From positions 1 through 44,427 of the forward strand of contig JAKBAI010000014.1 of the NCBI GenBank assembly GCA_021809185.1: a stretch of DNA of 44,427 nucleotides. Direction: 5' to 3'. The notes under the pieces were generated by a model. That model searched no databases. It was not told where the DNA came from and saw only the letters and a list, made by a program, of their open reading frames with translations. Both the position numbers and the translations under genes were made by a program. How positions within the stretch are numbered: position 1 is the first letter of the stretch; every line of letters begins with the position of its first letter. This DNA comes from Planctomycetota bacterium (GTDB taxonomy: Bacteria > Planctomycetota > Planctomycetia > Gemmatales > Gemmataceae). Of this stretch, positions 19,000-27,740 are shown piece after piece.

Positions 19000-19788
19000 T
19001 TAATCAAAAAAATAAATAGTAACAGTATTTCCAACTTTAACATTAAGTTTGTTGGCAGCATTTTGTAAATGAATGGCAATTTCTAAGCGATTATCGCTAG
19101 AAGCAAGGATCAGAAATTCATTTTCTTTTCCTTTGCTATAAGTTAAGACAGGCATACAAGAGATTATCTGATCGCCAATTTCTACTCGGATATTTGGATG
19201 ATGAGTGAAAGGTGTTGGAAGTGGCGGGAGATTCGTAATAATATTGCCAAAATCATCGATTTCATCGATTTCTCCCGTCATAAAATTGTTTGTGATCGTT
19301 GGTTGCGAGTAAGCGAGTTTTAAGCAATCTGGGATGATTTCCCCTATCTGATCAATCTTTACCCCATTAGCGAGATGAGCGGCGACCGGAGCAAAAATAT
19401 CTCGACCATGAAAAGTGTTACTAATGTTTGATCGCCAGAATTGAGGTTGATTTAGTTTCCGGATAATGGCGTTCGGATATTTGATGAGAAGCTGAGTGAA
19501 CAGACCATTATCAGGCCCAATGGCGATAAAATCGGCAAAATCGATACACAAAGGAGAACGATCACTTCCAACTCCTGGATCAACAACGGCAACATGAATT
19601 GTATTCAATGGGAACAGCGGTAGTACAGATCCGAGAAAGCGATCTACTTCTCGGATATTTTGCGGTGCGATTTGATGAGTAAGATCCAATATCTGGACCT
19701 GGGGGGCTATCGATAGGATAACCCCTTTCATGACTGGAACATACGCAGAACGGATTCCAAAGTCGGTAGTGAGAGTAATCAAAGCCAT
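19000..19788 (-). CDS. SAM hydrolase (SAM hydroxide adenosyltransferase, DUF62)
   Basis: 262 residues, normal length for the family that splits S-adenosylmethionine into adenosine and methionine. Motifs: MALITLTTDFG at the start, DLTHQIAPQNI, VVDPGVGSDR, GPDNGLFT and FHGRDIFAPVAA. These contain the Asp-Arg-His set typical of the hydroxide-using members; the chlorinase and fluorinase enzymes differ around the active site. The C-terminal domain starts near GEIDEIDDFGNIITNLP, the expected boundary. ATG start at 19788. The physiological role, probably control of SAM level, is not settled for the family. Confidence 0.9.
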   Translation of the reverse strand: MALITLTTDFGIRSAYVPVMKGVILSIAPQVQILDLTHQIAPQNIREVDRFLGSVLPLFPLNTIHVAVVDPGVGSDRSPLCIDFADFIAIGPDNGLFTQLLIKYPNAIIRKLNQPQFWRSNISNTFHGRDIFAPVAAHLANGVKIDQIGEIIPDCLKLAYSQPTITNNFMTGEIDEIDDFGNIITNLPPLPTPFTHHPNIRVEIGDQIISCMPVLTYSKGKENEFLILASSDNRLEIAIHLQNAANKLNVKVGNTVTIYFFD

Positions 19789-20060
19789 GTTAGAATGATC
19801 TCGCTTATCAAATTAATGTACGATATATCGATCTAAAATTATATCAATCCGGAGTTTATGGTCGAATCAAACGGGAGATAATCTCTGAAATGAAGAGGCG
19901 ATTATTGGACTGAAAGTTTCTGAATGATCGAAGTTTTCTAGGTGTAAATCATGAGGGGAAATTTTTGGAAAGCTTCTGGATAAATTCGGGAAGATTCAGG
20001 GGGAATCCAAAGAAGGAAATAGGGCAAAATTTATAGGGCAAAAGTTAAATGGAAGAGAAA

Positions 20061-20143
20061 TGCTGAGGGCGGGACTTGAACCCGCACGCCTTTTGGGCAA
20101 TGGCTCCTAAGACCATTGTGTATGCCAATTTCACCACCTCAGC
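20061..20143 (-). tRNA. tRNA-Leu (anticodon UAG)
   Basis: 83 bases fold into a class II tRNA on the minus strand: acceptor GCTGAGG/CCTCAGC with discriminator A, D stem GTG/CAC, anticodon stem ATGGT/GCCAT with loop CTTAGGA giving anticodon TAG (plus-strand 20107-20109), a long variable arm, and a T arm GCGGG-TTCAAGT-CCCGC. The long variable arm and anticodon fit leucine. CCA is not encoded. Confidence 0.95.
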
Positions 20144-20326
20144 AATAAAAAAGCCCAAATTATTCTAGTTAAAATTTCGATTTGGTCAATTGAATAGACA
20201 AGAATTCTGAAGGAAGGTTCAGAAATGGGTGGGAATTCATCGGAATTCGAATAAATCGATGCAATTGGTTTTGGAAAATGGACCAACCGGTCAAAATTGG
20301 ATTAAATTCGTAGGACTATTTGAATC

Positions 20327-20590
20327 TTATTTGGTTCGTAATGCCTCTTTCATTCGCTCGCGTGCCGTGGGAGAAAGTTCTAAATTTGCCATAGGTATTT
20401 GAGCCTGTTCCGTTTCGTTAAAGAAGTGATGGAAAGCTTTGCGAATCAGCTGAATTTGACTGAAAAACCGCCGGCAGAATCGGCAAATATAAAGGTGCAT
20501 TCTTAATTGAAATCGCTCATATCGGGTTAATGGACGATCTAGAGAAGCAGACATTAATTTGCTCATCTTGGAACACGATAAAAAATTCAT
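20327..20590 (-). CDS. Zinc-finger anti-sigma factor, small soluble
   Basis: 87 residues. H32-x3-C36-x2-C39 (RMHLYICRFC) in a helical context with an SASLDRPLTRYERFQL lead-in is the zinc-binding anti-sigma (ZAS) motif. The start ATG overlaps the stop of the upstream sigma gene by four bases (ATGA), which decides the start and makes it the probable cognate regulator. There is no membrane segment, so it should act in the cytoplasm, perhaps sensing redox or metal through the Cys residues. Unlike many anti-sigma factors it has no periplasmic sensor domain. Confidence 0.82.
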   Translation of the reverse strand: MNFLSCSKMSKLMSASLDRPLTRYERFQLRMHLYICRFCRRFFSQIQLIRKAFHHFFNETEQAQIPMANLELSPTARERMKEALRTK

Positions 20591-21246
20591 CGTTTTTCTC
20601 CTGTGCTATTTTTCCCTGTGCTATTTTTTTCTGAACTGTTTTTCTCTTTTGGGTGGCAAAACCAGTTCGATTCCAGGCAGTTGCGTAATAATGTCCGGGC
20701 ACGATATAATAAAACTCCCAGATGATTGGGGGTTATCGACAATGCAGAACAGACGTTTTGGGTTGATTGACCTTCTAATTCTACCATAGAGACCGCAGTG
20801 GCGAGTTTATTGGGGAGATGTTGCAAACAACTCTGAAATGTTTCCCAGAATTCCTGATTTTCCAAGGCTTTATCAGGTTGGTGGCCCCACGATTTGGGTG
20901 CCTGTTTCCAGTGTCCCAAGGAATCGAAATCGTTCGGTTCTTGTGGTTCGGCTATGTTATTTTCGAATTTTCTGCTGCGGTGCAACTTCCGCAGGAAATC
21001 GATTATTTTGTGTTTAAGGATGCCGATCAACCATGTTCGTTCGCTCGATTTTCCCTGAAAGCGAAGATGGGATTTCCAAGCAGCTAAAAACGTCTCTTGC
21101 ACCACATCTTCGGCCCATTGCTGATTGCGCAGTTTTTTGTAAGCATAACGAAATAGTTCGTCTCCATATTCATCTACCCATATCGAAGGATCGGCATGAG
21201 CAGCTTGGTCAGCTCGATCGATCGGCTCTACTGATTTTTCCGTCAT
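20587..21246 (-). CDS. ECF-type RNA polymerase sigma factor
   Basis: 219 residues from the ATG at 21246 (an in-frame ATG at 21294 adds 16 residues). Region 2 is seen as ELFRYAYKKLRNQQWAEDVV followed by QETFLAAW, with the RTWLIGILKHKIIDFLRK stretch. Region 4 is LPNKLATAVSMVELEGQST...LSITPNHLGVLLYRARTLLR. No sigma region 3 is present, as in ECF factors. GGAGG lies 13 bases before the ATG at 21246, longer than usual. The C-terminal tail KNSSEKNSTGKNSTGEKR is a short repeat expansion just before the stop. Translationally coupled to the anti-sigma gene. Confidence 0.9.
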   Translation of the reverse strand: MTEKSVEPIDRADQAAHADPSIWVDEYGDELFRYAYKKLRNQQWAEDVVQETFLAAWKSHLRFQGKSSERTWLIGILKHKIIDFLRKLHRSRKFENNIAEPQEPNDFDSLGHWKQAPKSWGHQPDKALENQEFWETFQSCLQHLPNKLATAVSMVELEGQSTQNVCSALSITPNHLGVLLYRARTLLRNCLESNWFCHPKEKNSSEKNSTGKNSTGEKR

Positions 21247-21653
21247 TATGGTCGATTTTCCTCCCTGATTTTCAGTTATCCTGATATTTTGCATTCGATA
21301 ATTCGAGATTGATCATACATATTTAGTAACTTTCAGGCAAATCTATTCATTAGAAATCTTCGCTAATCTTTGATTATTGCTCGGAGAATTTTTGGTGTGT
21401 ACTAATTCTTGATTTGAATCTTTTGTCGTTTTTTCTCGTTGGATCTTACAACCATCTTTTTATAGAATCAGAGAATTAAATGAGGGAACATTTTTAAAGA
21501 ACGTGACTACAAAATTACAAAGATAAGCGTAGATTAATCTTATCCATAATCTGGACATTCAAGTTTGAAAATGATTTTGACAATCGGAATATAACTCAAA
21601 AAAGAGAAATCATTTAAATTCGATTTAGGTTTATCCTCAGGGAAAGTAGAATC
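21247..21653. other. Intergenic region between divergent sigma and phosphatase genes
   Basis: About 400 bp, AT-rich, between genes running in opposite directions; promoters for both are expected here. If the sigma factor is autoregulated, its own promoter motif should be here, but I cannot identify it with confidence. Confidence 0.4.
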
Positions 21654-22739
21654 ATGCGTCTAGTTAAATACTTAAATGAGCGGTTTCTAGTGTTTCAAAA
21701 CTATTTATGGAATCGAAATTTGGCAAACATATTTCAAATATTCCTGCAAAGAAATGGTTGGACTATCCGATTAACGGGGATGATTTTCATTCTCATTTTA
21801 GTCTGGATGCAGGCCAATCCAATGAGATCGATTGCTGAATCGCAAGTGAAGAAAAATCCTGAAAGTAATAAAAAATCTGACCATTCAAAAAATGAAAAAA
21901 TGCCAGCAAAAAGCGGAACGATTCCTTTTCTGGCAGGGGAAGATTCGTTTGGATATCAGCTCGGGGTAAACCAAGCGGAACGACGAGGCCCAGAAGTCAA
22001 GGAAACACCACAACAAATAAAAGCTAAAATCAAACCGATCCTAAACGAGCTGCGTCAACAGCCCAAAGGCTTAATGGCCGAAACGGAAAGGAATATCGAA
22101 TCGTATTTTATTGTTGCTGATGCCTTTGAAGCCGATGGTCGATTATCGACCACTCGTGATATTTTGCACGATCTCCAAGAACATCTCGAATCGCTGTTGT
22201 TGGCACGTTCTGGTAAAAAAGACCCTCACCAACTGATACAAGAAGAAAAAGACCTATTAGCTTTCCGAGATGCTCATAATATCCATGTTATTCAAGAACA
22301 TTATTTGAGCGGTGCCCAACCTTCGGCCAAGGGTTACCGTTGGCTCAAGAGTAAAGGGGTTACCACGATTATCAATTTGCGTGAACCAAGTGAACATGAA
22401 GAAAAAATAGTTAAAGAGCTTGGCCTGCGCTATGTTCATATTTCATGGCCAGATTTACAATCTCCTAGCTTGGAACAGGTGCGACAAATAGTGGAAGTGG
22501 TTGAACAAACTCAGAAACAAGGGGGGAAAGTTTTTCAACACTGTTTGCGTGGGATTGGACGGGATGGAACCATGGTTTGTTGTGTGCGGATTGCTTCGGG
22601 AATCTCCGCAGATAAAGCGATCGAGGAGTGGTTGAAAGCCTCTCCCACTTGGTTAGAAGATCAGGCCAAAGATAAATCTGGTCAACCGGTTCAAATTAAA
22701 ACAGTCAAAGAGTTTGAAAAATCGATCAAAAAGAGATAA
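21654..22739 (+). CDS. Membrane-anchored dual-specificity/tyrosine phosphatase-like protein
   Basis: 361 residues. A basic N-terminus and one hydrophobic segment (about 40-54) anchor it. A linker of about 150 residues, partly charged, precedes the phosphatase domain. The signature H296-C297-x5-R303 (HCLRGIGRD) is intact and the acid loop W265-P266-D267 lies 30 residues before it, the layout of Cys-based dual-specificity phosphatases. The nearby GYRWLKSKGVTTIINLRE is the entry typical of bacterial members of this family. Start ATG has GGGAAAG upstream. Given the membrane anchor the catalytic domain may face either side; N-terminal basic residues argue for the C-terminal domain being outside the cytoplasmic membrane. 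It stands upstream of two kinase-like genes, but with a terminator between. Confidence 0.85.
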   Translation: MRLVKYLNERFLVFQNYLWNRNLANIFQIFLQRNGWTIRLTGMIFILILVWMQANPMRSIAESQVKKNPESNKKSDHSKNEKMPAKSGTIPFLAGEDSFGYQLGVNQAERRGPEVKETPQQIKAKIKPILNELRQQPKGLMAETERNIESYFIVADAFEADGRLSTTRDILHDLQEHLESLLLARSGKKDPHQLIQEEKDLLAFRDAHNIHVIQEHYLSGAQPSAKGYRWLKSKGVTTIINLREPSEHEEKIVKELGLRYVHISWPDLQSPSLEQVRQIVEVVEQTQKQGGKVFQHCLRGIGRDGTMVCCVRIASGISADKAIEEWLKASPTWLEDQAKDKSGQPVQIKTVKEFEKSIKKR

Positions 22740-22807
22740 TAAATCGCCAGTCGATCGGAAACCTCTTGCGGGTGATCTGAACTAAGTAGATAGGGGAAAG
22801 TCGTCAT

Positions 22808-22860
22808 CAGAATTTTGTTGCGCTGCAAGCTAGTCTGGTTCAAAATTCTGGGGGCTTTTT
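22808..22860 (+). terminator. Likely intrinsic terminator after the phosphatase gene
   Basis: CAGAATTTTG (22808-22817) and CAAAATTCTG (22841-22850) form a perfect 10-bp stem with a 23-base loop, followed by GGGGGCTTTTT. Sits about 70 bp past the stop codon. Confidence 0.65.
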
Positions 22861-23290
22861 GTAATCTTAGAAAATCAATACGCCAAAGCTATTTTGCTAA
22901 CTTGGTTGTTGATCCGAATCTGAATTGAAAAAATGAACCTAGAGAATGATGAAAATTATCTTCATCTCATTATTTAACTTTGTTTTTTCTATATTTTTAG
23001 ATATTTGATTTGAATAAGTGAATCTTTCAATGACTGAAACTATTAGAATATGTAATAAATTTAGTTTCAAAAAATCAACGGGCATAGAAAATAGCTCGAA
23101 AATGAATAACATGATTGCCCGCTGGTAAATCGTTCCAAAAATCGGTTCGAATAGACCAAACTTCATCGGAAAATTCAGATTCTGATTAAAATGATTGTTT
23201 TGGTGCTACTTTTAGATGAGGTGTTGTCTAATATATCTTCAATGAAAATTAAAAGCTTGATCCGCTCAGAAAGGATAACTGCTGGATACT
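22861..23290. other. Intergenic region upstream of the pseudokinase gene
   Basis: About 430 bp of AT-rich DNA. It should contain the promoter for the pseudokinase/kinase pair. No frame, RNA gene or repeat that I can support. Confidence 0.4.
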
Positions 23291-25183
23291 TTGATTGATC
23301 AATGGATTATTGATGCCGAGCTTCCCGCAAATTATTACGGAAAGCGTTATCGGGTCCATTCGATAGAGGATTCCTCGTTACGAAAAATCATGGTCTGTTT
23401 TCAAGGGGAGCGAACCAAAACAGAGAAATTCCATACACAATTTCGTGCGGAGATGGCCATTTTAAGACGATTGAACCATCCGCGCATCGTTCGCTATTTT
23501 GATCATGGAATTTATCAAAATAACCCCTATTTTCTTACCGATGATATTCATGGTTCTTCTGGCTTCGAGCCGTGGCGGCAAGGCTATTTGATTTCTTGGG
23601 AATTGTGGTTATCGATTGCTCTGGAAATCCTAGATACTTTGCGTTATGCGCATCGCCGAAAAATTTTTCATCGTGCGCTTCATCCGGGAAATTTGATTCA
23701 GCGGATCGATGGTTCCCTCGCTCTTGCTGAATTTGGTCTAGCCAAACTGATTATGGAACACTCAGGCACCGAGAGTATTCCGTTGCCGATCCCCGTGGAA
23801 TATGCCGTGCCCGAAATGATTTTGGGAAAACCTTATACGAAACGGAGCGATCTGTATGCTCTCGGCACGCTTCTGTACGGCTTACTCGTCGGTCGACCGC
23901 CATTTGTGGGGCAAACCAGTGCCGAAGTGATTCAAAAGGTCTGTTTCGCTCTCCCAGAACGTCCCATTCATCTCATTCCAAAACTACCCGAAGCAATCGA
24001 TCAATTCATCAATCGACTTCTGACCAAAGATCCGCAGCACCGTCCTGGGAGTTGTGGTTTTCTTATTGAAGAATTGCTCAAAATCTGGAACTCTTTACAA
24101 CGTCAGCAGCTCATCCAGAACGATCCACCTAAATCGATACTCCAAGCTTTACAAACTGATTTATCCGCCGAGCTGACCCCTTTTTCGATTGAAATGGAAG
24201 AGCGAGAGACAATTCGCAACGGTAAATTTGCCCAGATTGCTGGGAAAATAAATTCCGCCAAGAGTCTAGATCAGGAAGAAGCCCAAAAAAACAAAGCGGG
24301 AGACAAAGAGGAAGACTGGGAAGACGGCGAGGAGGATAGTGATCATAACGATTTCAATGCCCTCCAATCGATTCGATCCTTTTTGGATAAACATTGGGGT
24401 AAGGAGAATTCTCGATCTAATGATCGATCGGGAAAGAAACTCTTTTTTGTTGTTTCGATCTGGCAAAAATGGCAACAGATACCGGGAAGGTTACGATTTT
24501 TCTTCTGGTTCTCTCTGGTAACTTTGGGATTATTTGCCGTGTCCTGGAAAATCTGGTTAGAATCGGAACGTCTCCGCTGGCAAAAAATCCAGGCTTTAGC
24601 GAATAGCGATCAACCCGATAATTGGCTGTTTGCGTATCAACTGTTGAATCGAGACAATAACGAATTCAGTGAAGAACGAAATAATATCATCCAACTCTTG
24701 CGCCAACGGCTCGATCTCATCCAACGCCTGAATCAGGCGACTAATCGCCAGACGAAATCGCCTTTAGAATCTAAACTTGATTGGGGGGAGATCTGGTTTC
24801 GCCAAGGTTTACTATTGGCAGAAAAGCGAGATTATAATCGAGCATATCAAGTTTGGAGCGACCTTATCCAGTTAGGGGAGAAAACTCAGCAATTCCCCTC
24901 ATGGACCAAGCTGGCGCGCCAAGGGGTCTATCAACTCAAACCTTTGCTAAAATCAGATGAAAATAACCCAATCCAGAAAGGTCACTTAGCGGATACCCCG
25001 TTTATCCAAAAGCTGATCGAAGAAATTCAAAAACAGGAGCAAACCGATCAAGGTGCGGAAGCCAATTCTTTGCGGGAAGCATTGTTTCGCCTTTGTCCTG
25101 AAGCAAAAGGGGTTTGGAAAATCGGTCAGATGCCTGCAACCAACAAAAAAGATTCAGAGCAAAAAATGCCTGAAAAAAAATAA
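23291..25183 (+). CDS. Membrane-anchored Ser/Thr pseudokinase
   Basis: 630 residues. The kinase fold is recognisable (RLNHPRIVRYFDHG; SDLYALGTLLYGLLVGRPPF; LTKDPQHRP), but the three catalytic positions are changed: the beta-3 lysine is Cys36 (KIMVCF in place of V-A-I-K), the HRD motif is H127-R-A129 with His131 for Lys (HRALHPGN), and DFG is E147-F-G. Hence it should be unable to transfer phosphate normally. An acidic linker follows (about 335-355), then one membrane segment (about 400-420) and a C-terminal helical domain that looks TPR-like (WFRQGLLLAEKRDYNRAYQVW). A TTG start at 23291 is the only sensible initiation codon in this frame after the TAA upstream. The active-looking kinase gene follows 205 bp downstream on the same strand. 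It is likely a regulator or scaffold, perhaps of that kinase. Confidence 0.85.
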   Translation: MIDQWIIDAELPANYYGKRYRVHSIEDSSLRKIMVCFQGERTKTEKFHTQFRAEMAILRRLNHPRIVRYFDHGIYQNNPYFLTDDIHGSSGFEPWRQGYLISWELWLSIALEILDTLRYAHRRKIFHRALHPGNLIQRIDGSLALAEFGLAKLIMEHSGTESIPLPIPVEYAVPEMILGKPYTKRSDLYALGTLLYGLLVGRPPFVGQTSAEVIQKVCFALPERPIHLIPKLPEAIDQFINRLLTKDPQHRPGSCGFLIEELLKIWNSLQRQQLIQNDPPKSILQALQTDLSAELTPFSIEMEERETIRNGKFAQIAGKINSAKSLDQEEAQKNKAGDKEEDWEDGEEDSDHNDFNALQSIRSFLDKHWGKENSRSNDRSGKKLFFVVSIWQKWQQIPGRLRFFFWFSLVTLGLFAVSWKIWLESERLRWQKIQALANSDQPDNWLFAYQLLNRDNNEFSEERNNIIQLLRQRLDLIQRLNQATNRQTKSPLESKLDWGEIWFRQGLLLAEKRDYNRAYQVWSDLIQLGEKTQQFPSWTKLARQGVYQLKPLLKSDENNPIQKGHLADTPFIQKLIEEIQKQEQTDQGAEANSLREALFRLCPEAKGVWKIGQMPATNKKDSEQKMPEKK

Positions 25184-25388
25184 GGGAAATCTCATCAAGA
25201 ATTCTGTTATTGGCAAGCTCCCATAAAAATTTAGAACGAAGAACCAATGAAATTTTTACGGATACCACACAACTCCGGATAATATATTATGATAATACGA
25301 TAAAGAATAATCCGAATACTTCTAAACTGAAAAATGGAATCTTCATTTTCGATTAGAGATGGAAGACGGTTTTGTAGGAGAATAGGTA

Positions 25389-27716
25389 ATGGCGCAGGCC
25401 AAACCAACAACAGTAAAAGAATATGCCAAATTGGTGATTCGAAGTCGATTACTAGGCCCAAGCGATATGCAGCTTTGGTTGGATCGCTGGCAAAGTGCCA
25501 CGCAAGGGAAGATGGAAGAGATTGAATCGCTCAGAAAATATCTCGTCGAAAATCAAATTTTGACCGAATATCAATCTCTCCTGATCAATCGGGGGCATTC
25601 GGAAGGATTCTTTCTTAATGACTATCAAATAATAGATTTGATCGCCAAAGGGCGAATGGCTGGGGTTTATAAAGCGAGACATCAATTAGGGCAAATAGTG
25701 GCGATCAAGGTGCTGCCCTCATCCAAAAGTAAAGATGCTTCAACTCTGGCGCGTTTTCAACGTGAGGGGGAGATTCTCACAAAACTCGATCATCCCAATG
25801 TTGTCCGCGCCTTTGAAGTCAATTCCAGCAAGGGACGATATTTTATGGTCATGGAGTATCTCGAAGGAGATACCTTAGAAGAGGTTTTACGGCGGCGAAA
25901 AAAACTGACCTCTATGGAAACTTGTCACATTATGCAGCAGATTCTCAGCGGTTTGAATCATATGCATAGTTTTCAATTGGTCCATCGCGATTTAAAACCG
26001 GCGAATATCATTTTGCTGAAAGTGAATGATTTAGAATCTTCGGATTCGGTTTTCGATACCACGGTCAAAATTCTGGATGTTGGACTGGGGCGCAATGTTT
26101 TTGGAGAAAATGCTACTCCGGGCAAGAACGATCTCCAATTGACCACCGTGGGGGACATTCTGGGAACCCCCGATTACTTGGCTCCAGAACAGGCATCCAA
26201 CGCCTCGACCGTGGATATCCGAGCCGATCTGTATAGCATTGGCTGTATTTTCTTCCACTGTTTAACTGGGGAACTACTATTTCCCGATACGAATTTAATG
26301 AACCAGATTTTCCGGCATATCTCGGAACCTCCCCGACCTTTAAGCCAATTTTTTACAACGGTTCCTCCAGGTTTGCAAGAGATTATGAACAAACTTTTAG
26401 CCAAAAATCCGGAGGAACGATTTCAAAATCCTCAAGAGGCTCTCGATGCCTTTACAAAGCAAATCGAGAGTCAAGCCAAGGAATTTCGACCGCAATCTTC
26501 CATTGTCATTCCTGCTTACGAAGCCTGGCTTCATGAAGAATCGAATGGTCATAAATTTGATACCGAAACACGCGACTACCCTGCTGCCTTGCAAAATCCG
26601 GCAGGAAAAGGGACCGATCTCTACCCTGCTTATATCGACCCTATTGCTGGTGAAGTCCCAAATAATCCCCTGATTTCTCCAGCACCGGCATCCGATAACC
26701 GGTTACCTGCTCATATTGTCCCAGCCAAACAGATTATGCCATCCCCCCCTTCTCCGCTATCAAAACCCTCCCGCCCATTGCCCAATTATTCTAATCAGTC
26801 TAAAAAGATTCCTGTTAATAATAGCCCCTCGCTACCTCCGACCTCGGAATCTCCTAGCTTTGTTCCTATTCAGACTTTCGAAGCGCGAGAAAAATCTCGG
26901 CAATCGAATAATTCGCCTCTTATTACGCAAGAAGTTCAAGCGCTCGATCCCGACCAGCTGATACGATCTGAAGATGAATTGCCCCCTAAAGAAATAGAAG
27001 AATTCGATGCAGAAGTTGTCGTTGTTCCTCAAACAAATAACCTTGCCAATAATACTTTACTCTCACCAGATCCGTTTCATTCTCAGGAACCGCCAAGAAG
27101 CATTTTTTCATTATCACTACGCGATTATGTCATGCTTGCTATTGGGGCCACTTTTATGTTCCTGGCCATTACCGGTGGTTATTTCATCGCTCAAGCCCTC
27201 CGCAAGAATATTCATAAGGATTTGCAGGAATCCGTTCCAGATCCTTCACCCAAAAATTCCATTCCTAAAGAAACGGCACCTAAAGAAACGGCACCTAAAG
27301 AAACAACGCCTAAAGAAACAGCGCCTAAAAAAGAAGATGCAGCAAAAGAAGATTTGTCCAAAGAAAAAATGAAAATAGATTCGGATAAAAAGGAACCCAA
27401 ACCCAAGTCAACGGATCCCGAATCCGATCCCAAAGAAAACAATTCGGATAAAAAATCCTCCCCAAAATCTACTAATGGGGAAGATCCTAAGAAAAAAGAG
27501 ATGAGCGACCCCAAAGACAAAATGCAAATGGATCCAAAACAAAAGTTAAATGACAAAACAAAGGAAATTCCAAAAGAAAAAGAAGTAGATAAGAAAAAAG
27601 AGATGATGGAAAACAAGATGGAAATGAAGATGGAGAAGAAAGGGGATTCACCATCCGATAAGAAGACCGAACCCCCAAAATCAAAAACACCCGTAAAACC
27701 AGATTTAGCAAAATAG
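25389..27716 (+). CDS. Membrane-anchored Ser/Thr protein kinase (PknB-like)
   Basis: 775 residues. An N-terminal helical region (1-75) precedes the kinase domain (about 77-365). Catalytic residues are kept: Lys107 (VAIKV), H199-R-D201-L-K203-P-A-N206, D230 (ILDVGLG, DVG for DFG), GTPDYLAPEQ. The glycine-rich loop is unusual: IAKGRMAGVY has Ala at two of three Gly positions. A long Pro/Ser-rich linker leads to a membrane segment (about 578-604), and the C-terminal tail is an extreme Lys/Pro/Glu-rich stretch with APKET repeats (about 625-660) continuing to the end. The tail would lie outside the membrane and could bind cell-wall polymers or stay disordered. ATG start. The antisense frame across the tail is a composition artefact. 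Confidence 0.92.
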   Translation: MAQAKPTTVKEYAKLVIRSRLLGPSDMQLWLDRWQSATQGKMEEIESLRKYLVENQILTEYQSLLINRGHSEGFFLNDYQIIDLIAKGRMAGVYKARHQLGQIVAIKVLPSSKSKDASTLARFQREGEILTKLDHPNVVRAFEVNSSKGRYFMVMEYLEGDTLEEVLRRRKKLTSMETCHIMQQILSGLNHMHSFQLVHRDLKPANIILLKVNDLESSDSVFDTTVKILDVGLGRNVFGENATPGKNDLQLTTVGDILGTPDYLAPEQASNASTVDIRADLYSIGCIFFHCLTGELLFPDTNLMNQIFRHISEPPRPLSQFFTTVPPGLQEIMNKLLAKNPEERFQNPQEALDAFTKQIESQAKEFRPQSSIVIPAYEAWLHEESNGHKFDTETRDYPAALQNPAGKGTDLYPAYIDPIAGEVPNNPLISPAPASDNRLPAHIVPAKQIMPSPPSPLSKPSRPLPNYSNQSKKIPVNNSPSLPPTSESPSFVPIQTFEAREKSRQSNNSPLITQEVQALDPDQLIRSEDELPPKEIEEFDAEVVVVPQTNNLANNTLLSPDPFHSQEPPRSIFSLSLRDYVMLAIGATFMFLAITGGYFIAQALRKNIHKDLQESVPDPSPKNSIPKETAPKETAPKETTPKETAPKKEDAAKEDLSKEKMKIDSDKKEPKPKSTDPESDPKENNSDKKSSPKSTNGEDPKKKEMSDPKDKMQMDPKQKLNDKTKEIPKEKEVDKKKEMMENKMEMKMEKKGDSPSDKKTEPPKSKTPVKPDLAK

Positions 27717-27740
27717 GATGTGTTTAGCTTACAAACCGAT

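Noticed and set aside
22939-23166. 75-residue minus-strand frame between phosphatase and pseudokinase
   Set aside because: No ribosome site or recognisable family, hydrophobic AT-rich composition, and it sits in the region expected to hold the pseudokinase promoter.
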